Shown: positions 53,186 through 62,390 of the stretch, piece after piece
Position numbering within the stretch: position 1 is the first letter of the stretch
Layout: every line of letters starts with the position of its first letter
Assembly: GCF_024585165.1 (NCBI RefSeq)
Contig: NZ_CP029008.1
Span: forward strand, 4,402,001-4,466,000
Direction: 5' to 3'
DNA: 64,000 nt
From: Bradyrhizobium sp. WBOS07
GTDB taxonomy: Bacteria > Pseudomonadota > Alphaproteobacteria > Rhizobiales > Xanthobacteraceae
Made by a program: the position numbers and the translations under genes
The notes under the pieces: generated by a model
Seen by the model: the letters and a program-made list of their open reading frames with translations, nothing else
What the model was told of the DNA's origin: nothing
Database searches by the model: none

Positions 53186-53674
53186 TCAAGCCGCCGACTT
53201 GCCCTCGAACGCGCGGCGCAACGCGTCGATATCCAGCTTCACCATCTTCATCATCGCCTGCACCGCGCGCGCGGCGGCGGCCTTGTCGGGGCTCGACAGG
53301 AATTCGAACATCACCTTCGGCACCACCTGCCAGGCCACGCCCCAGCGGTCCCTCAGCCAGCCGCACTGCTCCTCCTTGCCGCCATGAGCGAGGAAGGCAT
53401 TCCAGACGCTGTCGACCTGGGCCTGGTCGTCGCAATGGATCATCAGCGAGATGGCGTGGGTGTACTCCATCGTCATGCCGCCGTTGAGCGCGACCAAGGG
53501 CTGCCCGGCCAGAGTGAACTCGACGACCAGCACAGAGCCTTCCTTGCCGGAGGGACCATCCGAGACGTTGCGCTGAACGTGCGTGATGGCCGAGTTCGGC
53601 ACGAGCGAGGTGTAGAACTTCGCGGCTTCCTCGGCATCGCCGTTGAACCACATGCAGGGTACGACCTTGGACAT
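53186..53674 (-). CDS. VOC family protein, PhnB-like
   Basis: A 162-residue protein starting MSKVVPCMWFNGDAEEAAKF. This matches the PhnB / 3-demethylubiquinone methyltransferase-like group of the vicinal oxygen chelate fold, with repeated beta-alpha-beta modules and QCGWLRDRWGVAWQVVPKVM near the end. Despite the family name these are not methyltransferases. No metal ligands are clear. It lies downstream of a second VOC gene on the same strand. Confidence 0.85.
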   Translation of the reverse strand: MSKVVPCMWFNGDAEEAAKFYTSLVPNSAITHVQRNVSDGPSGKEGSVLVVEFTLAGQPLVALNGGMTMEYTHAISLMIHCDDQAQVDSVWNAFLAHGGKEEQCGWLRDRWGVAWQVVPKVMFEFLSSPDKAAAARAVQAMMKMVKLDIDALRRAFEGKSAA

Positions 53675-53716
53675 CGTGAATGCTCCTCTGGGATTTAGCG
53701 TTCGGAAGGACGGCGA

Positions 53717-54145
53717 TCAGGCATTCGCCAGCGCGGGCTGCGGAGGGACCGAAGCCATATCCAGCCAATTCACACCCCACATATGGCCGTCCGGATCCTC
53801 GAAGCTGCGGCCGTACATGAAGCTGTATTCGTCCTTGGGGCTGGGATCGGCCACCCCGCCCGCGGCCTCGGCCCTGCCGACGATATCGTCGACCTCGTTG
53901 CGGGTATCGGCGGACAGGCAGAACAGCGCCTGGTTCGAGGTCTTTGCGTCGGCGATCGGCTTGGGCGTGAACTGACGGAATTTGTCGTGGGTCGTCAGCA
54001 TCGCGTAGATGGTCTCGGAAAAGACCATGCAGCTCGCCGTGTCGTCGCTGAATTGCGGATTCCGGGTCGCCCCGATCGCCTCGTAGAAGGCGGTCGCGCG
54101 CTCGAGGTCGGTCACGGGTAGATTGAGGAAGATCATCCTGGGCAT
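53717..54145 (-). CDS. VOC family protein (glyoxalase-like)
   Basis: A 142-residue protein from ATG 54145 (MPRMIFLNLPVTDLERATAF) with AAGGAG upstream; the longer frame adds unrelated residues. It has the lactoylglutathione-lyase-like pattern, ending EDPDGHMWGVNWLDM, where the Glu/His region can bind metal. Possibly co-transcribed with the next VOC gene 42 bases downstream. Function unknown. Confidence 0.82.
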   Translation of the reverse strand: MPRMIFLNLPVTDLERATAFYEAIGATRNPQFSDDTASCMVFSETIYAMLTTHDKFRQFTPKPIADAKTSNQALFCLSADTRNEVDDIVGRAEAAGGVADPSPKDEYSFMYGRSFEDPDGHMWGVNWLDMASVPPQPALANA

Positions 54146-54271
54146 CGGAAGCTCCTTGGGCGGGGTTCTGCCCAAGGACGGATGGGCCGACAGCCATCCG
54201 ACAGCGCTTCCGGATATTTTTTCAGGCTCCTGCCGCTTCGGCCGCATAGAACCGGCAGGCTGACCCTCAGG

Positions 54272-54787
54272 CTATTTCTTCTCGTTCGGATCCCGATGCA
54301 CCGGATCGATCCACAGCACGGTCTCGGGTTTCTCGACCGGCTCGATGTCGAGGTTGATCGCCACGGCCTCGCCGTCACTGCGCACCAGCACGCATTCCAG
54401 CACCTCATCCGGGCTGGCATTGATCTCCTGATGGGGCACGTAAGGCGGGACGAAGATGAAATCGCCAGGGCCGGCTTCCGCCGTGAATTGCAGGCTCTCG
54501 CCCCAGCGCATCCGCGCCTTGCCCTTCACGACGTAGATGACGCTTTCGAGATGGCCGTGGTGATGTGCGCCGGTCTTGGCGTCGGGCTTGATGCTGACCG
54601 TGCCCGCCCACAATTTCTGCGCGCCGACGCGCGCGAAATTGATTGCAGCCGCACGATCCATGCCGGCTGTGGACGGCACGTTTGTATCGAGCTGGTTGCC
54701 GGGAATGACGCGCACGCCGTCATGTTTCCAGCGATCATCATGATGATCGTGATCATGGTGAGAGTGCGAGTGGTCATGGCCGGTCAT
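54272..54787 (-). CDS. Cupin protein with His-rich N-terminus
   Basis: A 171-residue protein. The first 18 residues read MTGHDHSHSHHDHDHHDD, a His/Asp-rich stretch able to bind metal ions. The cupin barrel follows, with the metal-binding motif 1 in TGAHHHGHLESVIYVVKG and motif 2 around PGDFIFVPPYVPHQE. Single-domain cupins act as dioxygenases, isomerases or binding proteins. The His tail could store or transfer nickel or zinc to the barrel. No metal-uptake gene is next to it. Confidence 0.85.
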   Translation of the reverse strand: MTGHDHSHSHHDHDHHDDRWKHDGVRVIPGNQLDTNVPSTAGMDRAAAINFARVGAQKLWAGTVSIKPDAKTGAHHHGHLESVIYVVKGKARMRWGESLQFTAEAGPGDFIFVPPYVPHQEINASPDEVLECVLVRSDGEAVAINLDIEPVEKPETVLWIDPVHRDPNEKK

Positions 54788-54915
54788 GGGACTTGCTTTC
54801 TGTTGGTTCCGTGCGCGGCAAACTAACCCGAAGCTTCGCCCGCGAGCCATAACAAAATTGGAACCCTCATAGCTCCAGGACGTTGTCCTTGCGAACAAAA
54901 TGGAAGGAGAGTTTC

Positions 54916-55134
54916 ATGGGCAGCACGACCGACAAAATCAAAGGTACCGCCAACGAGGCGATCGGCAAGGCCAAGCAGGGCATCGGTGAAGCCACCGGTT
55001 CCGACCGCCTCAAGGGTGAAGGCGTGGTTCAGGAAGTGAAGGGCAAGGGCCAGCAGGCCATGGGCGATGCCAAGGATGCGGCCAAGGATGCGATCGATCG
55101 CGCCGCGGCAGCCGCAAAGCGCGCGGCGGAGTGA
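54916..55134 (+). CDS. CsbD family stress protein
   Basis: A 72-residue hydrophilic helical protein with strong ribosome site AAGGAGA. It begins [20 protein letters not shown] and contains [20 protein letters not shown], the CsbD core. Members rise in general stress response, often under ECF sigma control; no clear promoter motif is seen here. The C-terminus is Ala/Lys rich. A terminator lies 22 bases downstream. Confidence 0.92.
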   Translation: MGSTTDKIKGTANEAIGKAKQGIGEATGSDRLKGEGVVQEVKGKGQQAMGDAKDAAKDAIDRAAAAAKRAAE

Positions 55135-55156
55135 CGCACGCAAATCTGAATGCGAG

Positions 55157-55183
55157 AAGACCGGCCGTAAGGCCGGTCTTTTT
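55157..55183 (+). terminator. Intrinsic terminator after the csbD-like gene
   Basis: Ten-base-pair stem AAGACCGGCC / GGCCGGTCTT with loop GTAA, followed by T-run to 55183. Classic rho-independent form. Confidence 0.88.
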
Positions 55184-55220
55184 GTTTCGACTGCTCTCTA
55201 CGTCATTCCCGGCTGCGCCG

Positions 55221-55685
55221 TCACTTTACCGCGAGCAATTCCACGTCGAACATCAGCGTCGCGTTCGGCGGGATCACGCCGCCGGCGCCGCGCGCGCCGT
55301 AGCCGAGCTGCGGCGGGATGATCAGCGTACGCTTGCCGCCGACCTTCATGGAAGCAACGCCCTCGTCCCAGCCGGCGATGACGCGGCCCTTGCCGATCGG
55401 GAATTCGAACGGCTCCTTACGGTCGACGGAGCTGTCGAATTTCTTGCCCTTCTGGCCGTTCTCATAGAGCCAGCCGGTATAGTGCATCACGCAGATCTGG
55501 CCGGCCTGCGGCGAGGCACCGGTGCCGACGGTGGAATCGATGATCTGCAAGCCTGAAGCTGTGGTCATGGTCTTTCCTGCGGTTTGGGCCGAGGCCGTGG
55601 TGGAGACGAAATGCGACACGCCTGCGATCACGGTGATCGCGAGTGCCGACATCAGGGTGAGGAGCGCGCGCTGGAAACGCTGCAT
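55221..55685 (-). CDS. FKBP-type peptidyl-prolyl isomerase, exported
   Basis: A 154-residue protein with a signal peptide (LTLMSALAITVIAGVSHFVS, cleavage near TASAQ). The FKBP domain is complete: VMHYTGWLYENGQKGKKFDS, then GKGRVIAGWDEGVASMKVGG, and IPPQLGYGARGAGGVIPPNA. It speeds proline cis-trans isomerisation and folding in the periplasm. Single gene; the coding strand converges with csbD. Confidence 0.93.
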   Translation of the reverse strand: MQRFQRALLTLMSALAITVIAGVSHFVSTTASAQTAGKTMTTASGLQIIDSTVGTGASPQAGQICVMHYTGWLYENGQKGKKFDSSVDRKEPFEFPIGKGRVIAGWDEGVASMKVGGKRTLIIPPQLGYGARGAGGVIPPNATLMFDVELLAVK

Positions 55686-55745
55686 AAGGCACCTTCCGTT
55701 TGAGGCGGAAGGTGTCTAGCGCAACGCGGGTGGGGTTTCCACCCC

Positions 55746-58037
55746 TCACACCTCGATATTTTCCAGCCGGACCGGAAGCTTGCGGATGCGCTGGCCCGTG
55801 GCGTGGTAGATCGCATTGCAGATCGCCGCATTGGTGCCGACATTGCCGAGCTCGCCGACGCCTTTCACGCCGACGGGATTGATGCGGTCATCCTGCTCGG
55901 ACAGCAGGATGACCTCGACGTCGGCGACGTCCGCATTCACGGGCACGAGGTAATCGGCGAGATTGTCGTTGACGTAGCGCGCATTGCGCTCGTCGATCTC
56001 GGTGGCCTCCAGCAAGGCCGAGGACATGCCCCAGATCAGTCCGCCCATCAGCTGGCTGCGCGCGGTGCGCGGGTTCATGATGCGGCCCGCGGCGAAGGCG
56101 CCGACCAGGCGGGGGCAGCGGATCTCATGCGTGAAGCGATTGACGCGGACCTCGACGAACTCCGCGCCGAACGCATAGGCGATCTGGTCCTTCATCTGGT
56201 GACCGCCCACGAGCCGCACCTGCCCGCTATGCATGGCGCGGAAGGAATCCGGCGGCGCGCCTTCCGGCTTCCACTCGCCATATTCCTCGACCACGCCGAC
56301 CCCGAGGGCGTCGAATGCCTTCTCCAGATCCAGTGGCTGGTCGCCCTTCGCGGCCTGCGTGGCCGGTGTCTGGCCGATGCCCACGGTTTCCCTGGCCTTG
56401 TCCGTCAGGCTTTGGCCCGGCATCACCGCCTTGAACAGGCGCTGCCGGATCTGGTCGCACACCATCGTCACCACGGAGCAGGTGCTGGCCGTGGAGTTCG
56501 AGCCTCCGGCAACGGGCGCCGGCGGCAGATCGCTATCGCCGATGAAGACCGCGACCTTCTCCAGCGGCACGCCGAGCCTTTCGGCCGCGGTCTGGGCAAT
56601 GACAGTGTAGGCGCCGGTGCCGATTTCGTGGCCGGCGATCTCGACCCGGGTGCGGCCGTCGCGCTGCAGACGCACGCGTGCTGCTGCGGGCCCCATCTGC
56701 GCCGGATAGCAGGTAGCAGCACAGCCATAGCCGATCAGCCAGTCGCCGTCCGACATCGATTTGGGCTGAGGCGAGCGCTGCGCCCAGCCGAACGCCTTGG
56801 CAGCCTCGTCGAAGCAGGCCATCAGCGAGCGCGAGGTGTAGGGCTTGCCGCCGATGGGCTCGTTGGTGGCGTCATTGACACGGCGAAGCTCGACCGGATC
56901 CATGTTCAGCTTGACCGCGAGCTCGTCCATCGCGCTTTCCAGCGCGAACAGATACGGCACCTCGGGCGGCGAGCGCATGAAGCCGGGCGTGTTGCGGTCG
57001 GCCCGCACGATCGAGACCAGGCTGTCGACATTCGGGCAGGCATAGAGGCGCGTCGTCGTCTTGGTGCCGCCGACGCAATAGGCGTCCGGGCGCGATGACA
57101 CCTCGGCGCCATCATGCCTGAGCGCGACCAACTTGCCGTCGGGGCGCGCGCCAAGCTTGATCTCGTGGCGGGTCTCGGCACGGTAGGTGGTGATGGTAAA
57201 GCCCTGGTCGCGGGTCGGGACCAGCTTGACCGGCCGGTTCAGCCGCTTGGCGATGCCGGCGATGATGGCGGTACGCGGCGTCATGGAGCCGCGCGCACCG
57301 AAGCCGCCGCCGACATAGGGGTTGACCACCCGCACCTTGTCGGCGTCGATACCGAGCTGCTCGGCCACGCCATACTTCAGGCCGTAGACGAACTGGCTCG
57401 GCTCGTAGATGACGAGCTCGTCGCCCATCCAGGCGCAGCTCGTCGAGAACAGCTCCATCGGGTTGTGATGCTGCGTCGGCGTCTCGTAGGAGGCGGTCAG
57501 CTTGACCTCGGCCTCGTCGAATGCCTTGGCGAAATCGCCGACTTTCGGGTCTTCCTTGAACTGGGCATTCTGCCCCTTCGCAGCCGCTGCGGTCGTTCCC
57601 GGCGAGTCGAAGGTCGCGCTTGGCGTGGTCGCGGTGTGCCTTACCTTGACGCGGTTGGCGGCCTCGCGCGCCGCTTCGTAGGTTTCGGCAACGACGACCG
57701 CGATGATCTGGCCGTCATGGGCGATCTCGGCGGATTTGAGCGGCTGGATCGTCGTGCCCGCATAGCCGCCGTTGCTGAAGAGCTTGGAATCCTTCAGCTT
57801 CGGTGCGTTTTCGTGGGTAACGATATCGATCACGCCGCGGACACGCCTGGCTTCATCGAGATCGAAGCTGTCGATGCGTCCCTTGGCGATGGCGCTGGTG
57901 ACGAGGAAGGCATAGGCGGGATCGGCGAGCGGCATGTCGGACGCATAGGTTGCGCGCCCCGTCACCTTTACGACCGCGTCGTAGCGCGGCGCAGGCTGAC
58001 CCATGTTCGTCTTCGGCTCGGGAGCAGCAGCGGTCAT
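55746..58037 (-). CDS. paoC: Aldehyde oxidoreductase molybdenum-binding subunit (PaoC-like)
   Basis: A 763-residue xanthine-oxidase-family molybdenum subunit. Landmarks: KVTGRATYASDMPLADPAYA at the N-terminus; VVNPYVGGGFGARGSMTPRT, the molybdopterin-cytosine-dinucleotide site; and the catalytic Glu in VKGVGELGNVGTNAAI near the C-terminus. It starts two bases after the FAD subunit stop. With the neighbouring FeS and FAD genes it makes a periplasmic aldehyde dehydrogenase like E. coli PaoABC. The chaperone paoD, needed for cofactor insertion in E. coli, is not adjacent. Confidence 0.88.
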   Translation of the reverse strand: MTAAAPEPKTNMGQPAPRYDAVVKVTGRATYASDMPLADPAYAFLVTSAIAKGRIDSFDLDEARRVRGVIDIVTHENAPKLKDSKLFSNGGYAGTTIQPLKSAEIAHDGQIIAVVVAETYEAAREAANRVKVRHTATTPSATFDSPGTTAAAAKGQNAQFKEDPKVGDFAKAFDEAEVKLTASYETPTQHHNPMELFSTSCAWMGDELVIYEPSQFVYGLKYGVAEQLGIDADKVRVVNPYVGGGFGARGSMTPRTAIIAGIAKRLNRPVKLVPTRDQGFTITTYRAETRHEIKLGARPDGKLVALRHDGAEVSSRPDAYCVGGTKTTTRLYACPNVDSLVSIVRADRNTPGFMRSPPEVPYLFALESAMDELAVKLNMDPVELRRVNDATNEPIGGKPYTSRSLMACFDEAAKAFGWAQRSPQPKSMSDGDWLIGYGCAATCYPAQMGPAAARVRLQRDGRTRVEIAGHEIGTGAYTVIAQTAAERLGVPLEKVAVFIGDSDLPPAPVAGGSNSTASTCSVVTMVCDQIRQRLFKAVMPGQSLTDKARETVGIGQTPATQAAKGDQPLDLEKAFDALGVGVVEEYGEWKPEGAPPDSFRAMHSGQVRLVGGHQMKDQIAYAFGAEFVEVRVNRFTHEIRCPRLVGAFAAGRIMNPRTARSQLMGGLIWGMSSALLEATEIDERNARYVNDNLADYLVPVNADVADVEVILLSEQDDRINPVGVKGVGELGNVGTNAAICNAIYHATGQRIRKLPVRLENIEV

Positions 58038-58039
58038 GA

Positions 58040-59056
58040 TCAGATCTCCATCGTTACGGCCTGCTGGAGCGCACGTGCCACGACGCGCTTGCCAAGCGCG
58101 ATCTTGAAGCTGTTGTGCCGCCGCCCCCTGGCGTCCGCGAAGGCGGCATCGGCAACGCGCTGCGCCAGGCCGCCATCGAATTTCTGTCCTTTCAACAGCG
58201 CCTCCGCCTCGCGCGCCCGCCAAGGCACGGTGGCGACACCGCCGAGCGCAACGCGCGCATCGCGGATCGTGCCGTTCTGCACGTCGAGGGCGACCGCAGC
58301 AGAGGACAGCGCAAACTCGTAGGACTGCCGGTCGCGCGCCTTGAGATAGACCGAACGGGGCCAGCGTCCGGAGATGGAGAACGCCGAGATCAGCTCACCG
58401 GGTTGCAGCGTGGTCTCGATCTCGGGGGTGGTGCCAGGCGTCTTGTGCAGCTGGGCAAACGGCAGGCTGCGGGCCCCGGATTTGCCGGTGATCTCGACCG
58501 TTGCATCCAGAGCCATAAGCGCCTGCGCGAAATCGCCGGGATAGGTCGCGATGCACTGGTCGGAGACGCCGAGCACCGCGTGCATGCGGTTGATACCGTC
58601 CATGGCGGCGCAGCCCGAGCCGGGATTACGCTTGTTGCAATTGTCATAGGACACGTCGCGGAAATAGCTGCAACGCGTTCGCTGCATCACGTTGCCGCCG
58701 AGCGTCGCCATGTTGCGCAGCTGGGCGCTGGCGGCAAGCTTCAGGGAATTGGCGATCACCGGATAGCTGCGCTGGATTTCGTCATGCGCGGCCACGTCCG
58801 ACATCTTCGCGAGCGCGCCGAGGCGCACGCCATCGCCCTTGGGCTCGATTGCCGACCAGCTACGCGCGAGCGGATTGATGTCGACGATCGCGGAGGGACG
58901 CATCACGTCGAGCTTCATCAAATCGATCAGCGTGGTGCCGCCGGCGAGCGGCTGCGCGCGGGCCTGGGTCAGCGGATCGTTCGCGGCCGCAGCGGCGCCG
59001 AGCGCCCGCACGGCCGTATCGGGATCTGTTGCCCTCTGGTACGAAAACGGTCGCAT
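58040..59056 (-). CDS. paoB: Aldehyde oxidoreductase FAD subunit (PaoB-like)
   Basis: A 338-residue CO-dehydrogenase-type FAD subunit starting MRPFSYQRATDPDTAVRAL. The FAD-binding motifs are AGGTTLIDLMKLDV and the TLGGNVMQRTRC region. After it, Cys129, Cys140, Cys149 and a later Cys lie in an insert (YFRDVSYDNCNKRNPGSGC) that in PaoB carries an extra [4Fe-4S] cluster. This insert separates it from ordinary xanthine oxidase subunits. It starts four bases after the FeS gene stop. Confidence 0.88.
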   Translation of the reverse strand: MRPFSYQRATDPDTAVRALGAAAAANDPLTQARAQPLAGGTTLIDLMKLDVMRPSAIVDINPLARSWSAIEPKGDGVRLGALAKMSDVAAHDEIQRSYPVIANSLKLAASAQLRNMATLGGNVMQRTRCSYFRDVSYDNCNKRNPGSGCAAMDGINRMHAVLGVSDQCIATYPGDFAQALMALDATVEITGKSGARSLPFAQLHKTPGTTPEIETTLQPGELISAFSISGRWPRSVYLKARDRQSYEFALSSAAVALDVQNGTIRDARVALGGVATVPWRAREAEALLKGQKFDGGLAQRVADAAFADARGRRHNSFKIALGKRVVARALQQAVTMEI

Positions 59057-59060
59057 GCGC

Positions 59061-59675
59061 CTAGCCTTTCATGATCTCGGGCGCGGCCTGCTTCACGGCG
59101 GCGACGATGTTGGGATAGGCGGCGCACCGGCAGATATTTCCGCTCATATATTCGCGGATGTCGGCCTCGTTGCCGGCATGGCCCTCCTTGACGCAGGCAA
59201 TGGCGGACATGATCTGGCCGGGCGTGCAATAGCCGCACTGGAACGCGTCGTTGTCGATGAAGGCCTGCTGCATCGGATGCAGCCGATCGTCGGTGGCGAG
59301 GCCCTCGATCGTCGTGATCTCCTGCCCCTCGGCCGCAAGCGCGAGCGTCAGGCACGACACCACCCGCCGGTCGTCGATCAGCACCGTGCAGGCGCCGCAC
59401 TGGCCGTGGTCGCAGCCCTTCTTGCTGCCGGTGAGCTTGAGATGCTCGCGCAGCGCATCGAGCACCGTGGTTCGCGCGTCGATGTGCAGGCGCTTGTCCT
59501 TGCCGTTGACCCGCAGCGTGACATCGACGGGAAGGGACGGATCCTGTGCCGCCGGGGCCCGGGCCTCCTCTGCGGCCGCGCGGGCCGTGAGCGGGACCAG
59601 CGCGCTGCCGGCCGCGCCGGCCATGAAGGCGCGCCGGTCGAATGTTGATTGCCTGGAACCTGGTGTGTCGGACAT
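59061..59675 (-). CDS. paoA: Aldehyde oxidoreductase 2Fe-2S subunit with Tat signal (PaoA-like)
   Basis: A 204-residue iron-sulfur subunit. ATG 59675 has GGAGG upstream. The Tat signal is DRRAFMAGAAGSALVPLTAR, so the assembled complex should be exported to the periplasm with its cofactors. The plant-type [2Fe-2S] cluster uses GCDHGQCGACTVLI and a later Cys; the helical second cluster uses CGYCTPGQ and NICRCAAYPN. First gene of the three-gene operon. Substrates of PaoABC are aromatic and other aldehydes. Confidence 0.9.
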   Translation of the reverse strand: MSDTPGSRQSTFDRRAFMAGAAGSALVPLTARAAAEEARAPAAQDPSLPVDVTLRVNGKDKRLHIDARTTVLDALREHLKLTGSKKGCDHGQCGACTVLIDDRRVVSCLTLALAAEGQEITTIEGLATDDRLHPMQQAFIDNDAFQCGYCTPGQIMSAIACVKEGHAGNEADIREYMSGNICRCAAYPNIVAAVKQAAPEIMKG

Positions 59676-59770
59676 CGACGCCTCCGCCGCTGATCTCTCA
59701 AGGCAGCGCACGCCTGCACCGCTCATCGCCCCTTAACCGGAAGCAATGAGCTCCGTTCCGAACGGGAAAG

Positions 59771-59796
59771 GGCGATGCGGCAAAAGCCGCATCGCC
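59771..59796. terminator. Strong hairpin between ggt and paoA
   Basis: Perfect 11-bp stem GGCGATGCGGC / GCCGCATCGCC with loop AAAA. On the minus strand it follows the ggt gene and leads to CTTTCCC, a weak T-tract, so it may end that transcript. Confidence 0.6.
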
Positions 59797-59838
59797 TTCG
59801 TCAACTTTTCCTGATGTCGTGCGAGGAACTCGCTGGGA

Positions 59839-61425
59839 TCAATAACCCAGGGCGCAGCCGTCCTTGCGCGGGTCGGAACCGCCGGTGAGCGTGCCCTTGT
59901 CCCAATCGATCCAGATCGCCTGCGCGCCGCCGAGCGGGCTGACCACGCTGGTGGTCTTGTGACCGAGCTTCTTCAGGCCCTCGACGATTGCGGCCGGCAC
60001 GCTGTCCTCGAGCTGATACTGGCCCTCGTAGTGCAGGCCGCGCGGCATGTCGATCGCTTCCTGCACGTCGCAGCCGTAATCGAGGATGTTGGTCAAGACA
60101 TGGGTTTGGCCGGTCGGCTGATACTGTCCGCCCATCACGGCAAACGACATCATCGAACGGCCGCCCTTGGTGAGCAGGCCGGGCATGATCGTGTGCAGCG
60201 GGCGCTTGCCGCCTTCGATGCAGTTGGGATGGCCGGGCTGGATGCGGAAGCCGCCGGCGCGGTTCTGGAACAGGACGCCGGTCTTGTTGGAGACGATCGC
60301 CGAGCCGAAGGAATGCGCGACCGAATTGATGAACGAGCAGACGTTGCGGTCTTTGTCCACCACCGTGATGTAGATGGTTGAGGGATTCATCGGCGGCGCG
60401 ACATTCGGCAGGTCGAGCATGCCGTCCATGCTGATCTTGCTGATGTACTCGTCGGCAAAACCCTTTTCGAGCATCTCGGCGACATTGATCTTCATGTGCT
60501 CGGGAGAGGCGACATGCATCTCGCGGTTCATGTAGGCGATGCGCGCGGCTTCCGCCTCGAGATGGAAACGCTCGACGCTGACGGGCGCGTACTTGGTCAG
60601 ATCGAAGCGCGACAGGATGTTGAGCATCAAGAGCGCGGTGACGCCCGGACCGTTCGGCGGGCACTGCCAGAAATCATAGCCCTTATACATGGTGCCGATC
60701 GGCGCTGTGGTCTCGGTGGTGTGCGCGGCGAAATCGTCCAGCGTGTGCAGGCCGCCGATGCCACGCAGCGTCTCGACCATGTCTTCCGCGATCGGGCCCT
60801 TGTAGAAGGCATCGCGGCCGTCCTTGGCGATCGCCCGCAGGGTCTTGCCGAGCTCGGCCTGGCGGATGACGTCGCCGGCCACGGGCGGCTTGCCGCCCGG
60901 CAACAGGTAGCGAACCGTGTTGGTGCCGGCCTTCAGCTTCTCGAACTGGTTCTTCCAGTCGAAGGCGATGCGGGGCGCGACAACGTAGCCCTCCTCGGCG
61001 GCCTTGATCGCGGGCTGGAGCAGCCGGTCGAAGCCGAACTTGCCGTGATCGCGCAAGACGGTGGCGAAGGCATCGACCACGCCGGGGATCGACACCGCAT
61101 GGGCCGAGGTCAGCGGCACGGAGTTGATCTTGCGTTCGAGATACCAGTCGGCATTCGCAGCCTTCGGCGCGCGGCCGGAGCCGTTATAGGCGACGATCTT
61201 GCCCTCGCCGCGCGGCTGGACCAGCGCGAAGCAGTCGCCGCCGATGCCGGTCGATTGCGGCTCGATCACGCCGAGCACGGCCGAGCCTGCCACGGCCGCA
61301 TCCACCGCGGTGCCGCCCTCGCGCAGCACCTCGATCGCCGCGAGCGAGGCCTGCGGGTGCGAGGTCGCAACCATCGCGTTGGTGGCGTGGACCGTGGACC
61401 TGCCGGGGAAATGGAAGTTTCTCAT
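59839..61425 (-). CDS. Gamma-glutamyltransferase family Ntn-hydrolase
   Basis: A 528-residue protein. The self-processing and nucleophile Thr350 is seen at MNPSTIYITVVDKD, so the precursor should cut itself into about 38 and 19 kDa chains. Other landmarks: EPQSTGIGGDCFAL and KRPLHTIMPGLL. There is no signal peptide, unlike classic periplasmic GGT, so it should be cytoplasmic and may act on glutathione conjugates or be an amidohydrolase such as oxamate amidohydrolase HpxW. Same strand as paoABC, whose operon starts 164 bases downstream. Confidence 0.87.
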   Translation of the reverse strand: MRNFHFPGRSTVHATNAMVATSHPQASLAAIEVLREGGTAVDAAVAGSAVLGVIEPQSTGIGGDCFALVQPRGEGKIVAYNGSGRAPKAANADWYLERKINSVPLTSAHAVSIPGVVDAFATVLRDHGKFGFDRLLQPAIKAAEEGYVVAPRIAFDWKNQFEKLKAGTNTVRYLLPGGKPPVAGDVIRQAELGKTLRAIAKDGRDAFYKGPIAEDMVETLRGIGGLHTLDDFAAHTTETTAPIGTMYKGYDFWQCPPNGPGVTALLMLNILSRFDLTKYAPVSVERFHLEAEAARIAYMNREMHVASPEHMKINVAEMLEKGFADEYISKISMDGMLDLPNVAPPMNPSTIYITVVDKDRNVCSFINSVAHSFGSAIVSNKTGVLFQNRAGGFRIQPGHPNCIEGGKRPLHTIMPGLLTKGGRSMMSFAVMGGQYQPTGQTHVLTNILDYGCDVQEAIDMPRGLHYEGQYQLEDSVPAAIVEGLKKLGHKTTSVVSPLGGAQAIWIDWDKGTLTGGSDPRKDGCALGY

Positions 61426-61622
61426 CGAATTTCTTGCTCTCTTGGCCGTGGGCGCGGGTGGCGCGCTATGTCGGAAAAACCGGGTCTACATGACACATTC
61501 ACGCGGCCCTCGGCAATGCTGGCATGCCAGCGAAATGGCTGCCATCCGCTGGACGTATGGACCTTCGCGGCCGGCGGCGATGTGGGTTTTCCGAGCGGCG
61601 GGCGCCTGCTAAACGAGCCGCC

Positions 61623-62390
61623 ATGTCTGATCCGCACTCGGTCACCAAGGTTGCAGCCTTCTACCAATTCGCCGCCCTCCCGGATTACCGCGAGCTGCGC
61701 GAGCCCCTGCGCGCGTTCTGCGCCGGCCTGGAGCTGAAGGGCAGCGTGCTGCTGGCGCAGGAGGGCATCAACGGCACGCTCGCCGGCGCGCCGGACGCGA
61801 TCGACGCCTTCGCACATGAGCTGGCGCACGGCGACCTGTTCGGCGGCAGGCTCGACAATCTCGAATTGAAATTCTCGACCGCCGGGGCGATGCCGTTCGG
61901 GCGGCTCAAGGTGCGGCTGAAGAAGGAGATTGTCACCCTTGGCGACGCCGCTGCCGATCCGACCCGCCAGGTTGGCACCTACGTCGATGCAAGCGAATGG
62001 AACGCGCTGATCTCCGCGCCCGACACGCTGCTGCTCGACACCCGCAACGCCTTCGAGGTGGCGATGGGAACGTTCGCGGGCGCGGTCGATCCCGGCATCA
62101 GGAGCTTCGGCCAGTTCAAGGATTTCGCCGCCGAGCGGCTCGATCCGGCAAAGCATCGGAAGATCGCGATGTTCTGCACCGGCGGCATCCGCTGCGAGAA
62201 GGCAAGCGCGCATCTGCTCGCGCGCGGATTTGCCGAGGTCTATCACCTCAAGGGCGGCATCCTCAAATATCTGGAAGAGGTGCCGGAGGCGCAGAGCCGA
62301 TGGAGCGGCGAATGCTTTGTGTTCGACGAGCGCGTCGCGCTCGGCCACGGTTTGCGCGAACGGAATAAGGACGCAGCGCGTGACGAATGA
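61623..62390 (+). CDS. trhO: tRNA uridine(34) hydroxylase TrhO (rhodanese-like)
   Basis: A 255-residue protein of the YceA/TrhO family. The N-terminal acylphosphatase-like part has KGSVLLAQEGINGTLAGAPD; the rhodanese domain has LLLDTRNAFEVAMGTF and the catalytic Cys in MFCTGGIRCEKASAHL. TrhO makes 5-hydroxyuridine at position 34 of certain tRNAs using oxygen. Upstream 33 codons of open frame are not family-like, so ATG 61623 is chosen. The slyX gene overlaps its end. Confidence 0.92.
   Translation: MSDPHSVTKVAAFYQFAALPDYRELREPLRAFCAGLELKGSVLLAQEGINGTLAGAPDAIDAFAHELAHGDLFGGRLDNLELKFSTAGAMPFGRLKVRLKKEIVTLGDAAADPTRQVGTYVDASEWNALISAPDTLLLDTRNAFEVAMGTFAGAVDPGIRSFGQFKDFAAERLDPAKHRKIAMFCTGGIRCEKASAHLLARGFAEVYHLKGGILKYLEEVPEAQSRWSGECFVFDERVALGHGLRERNKDAARDE

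Noticed and set aside
55746..58223. Longer start for the PaoC-like gene at 58223
   Set aside because: The extra 62 residues lie inside the FAD subunit gene in another frame and do not resemble the family; the ATG two bases after that gene's stop fits better.
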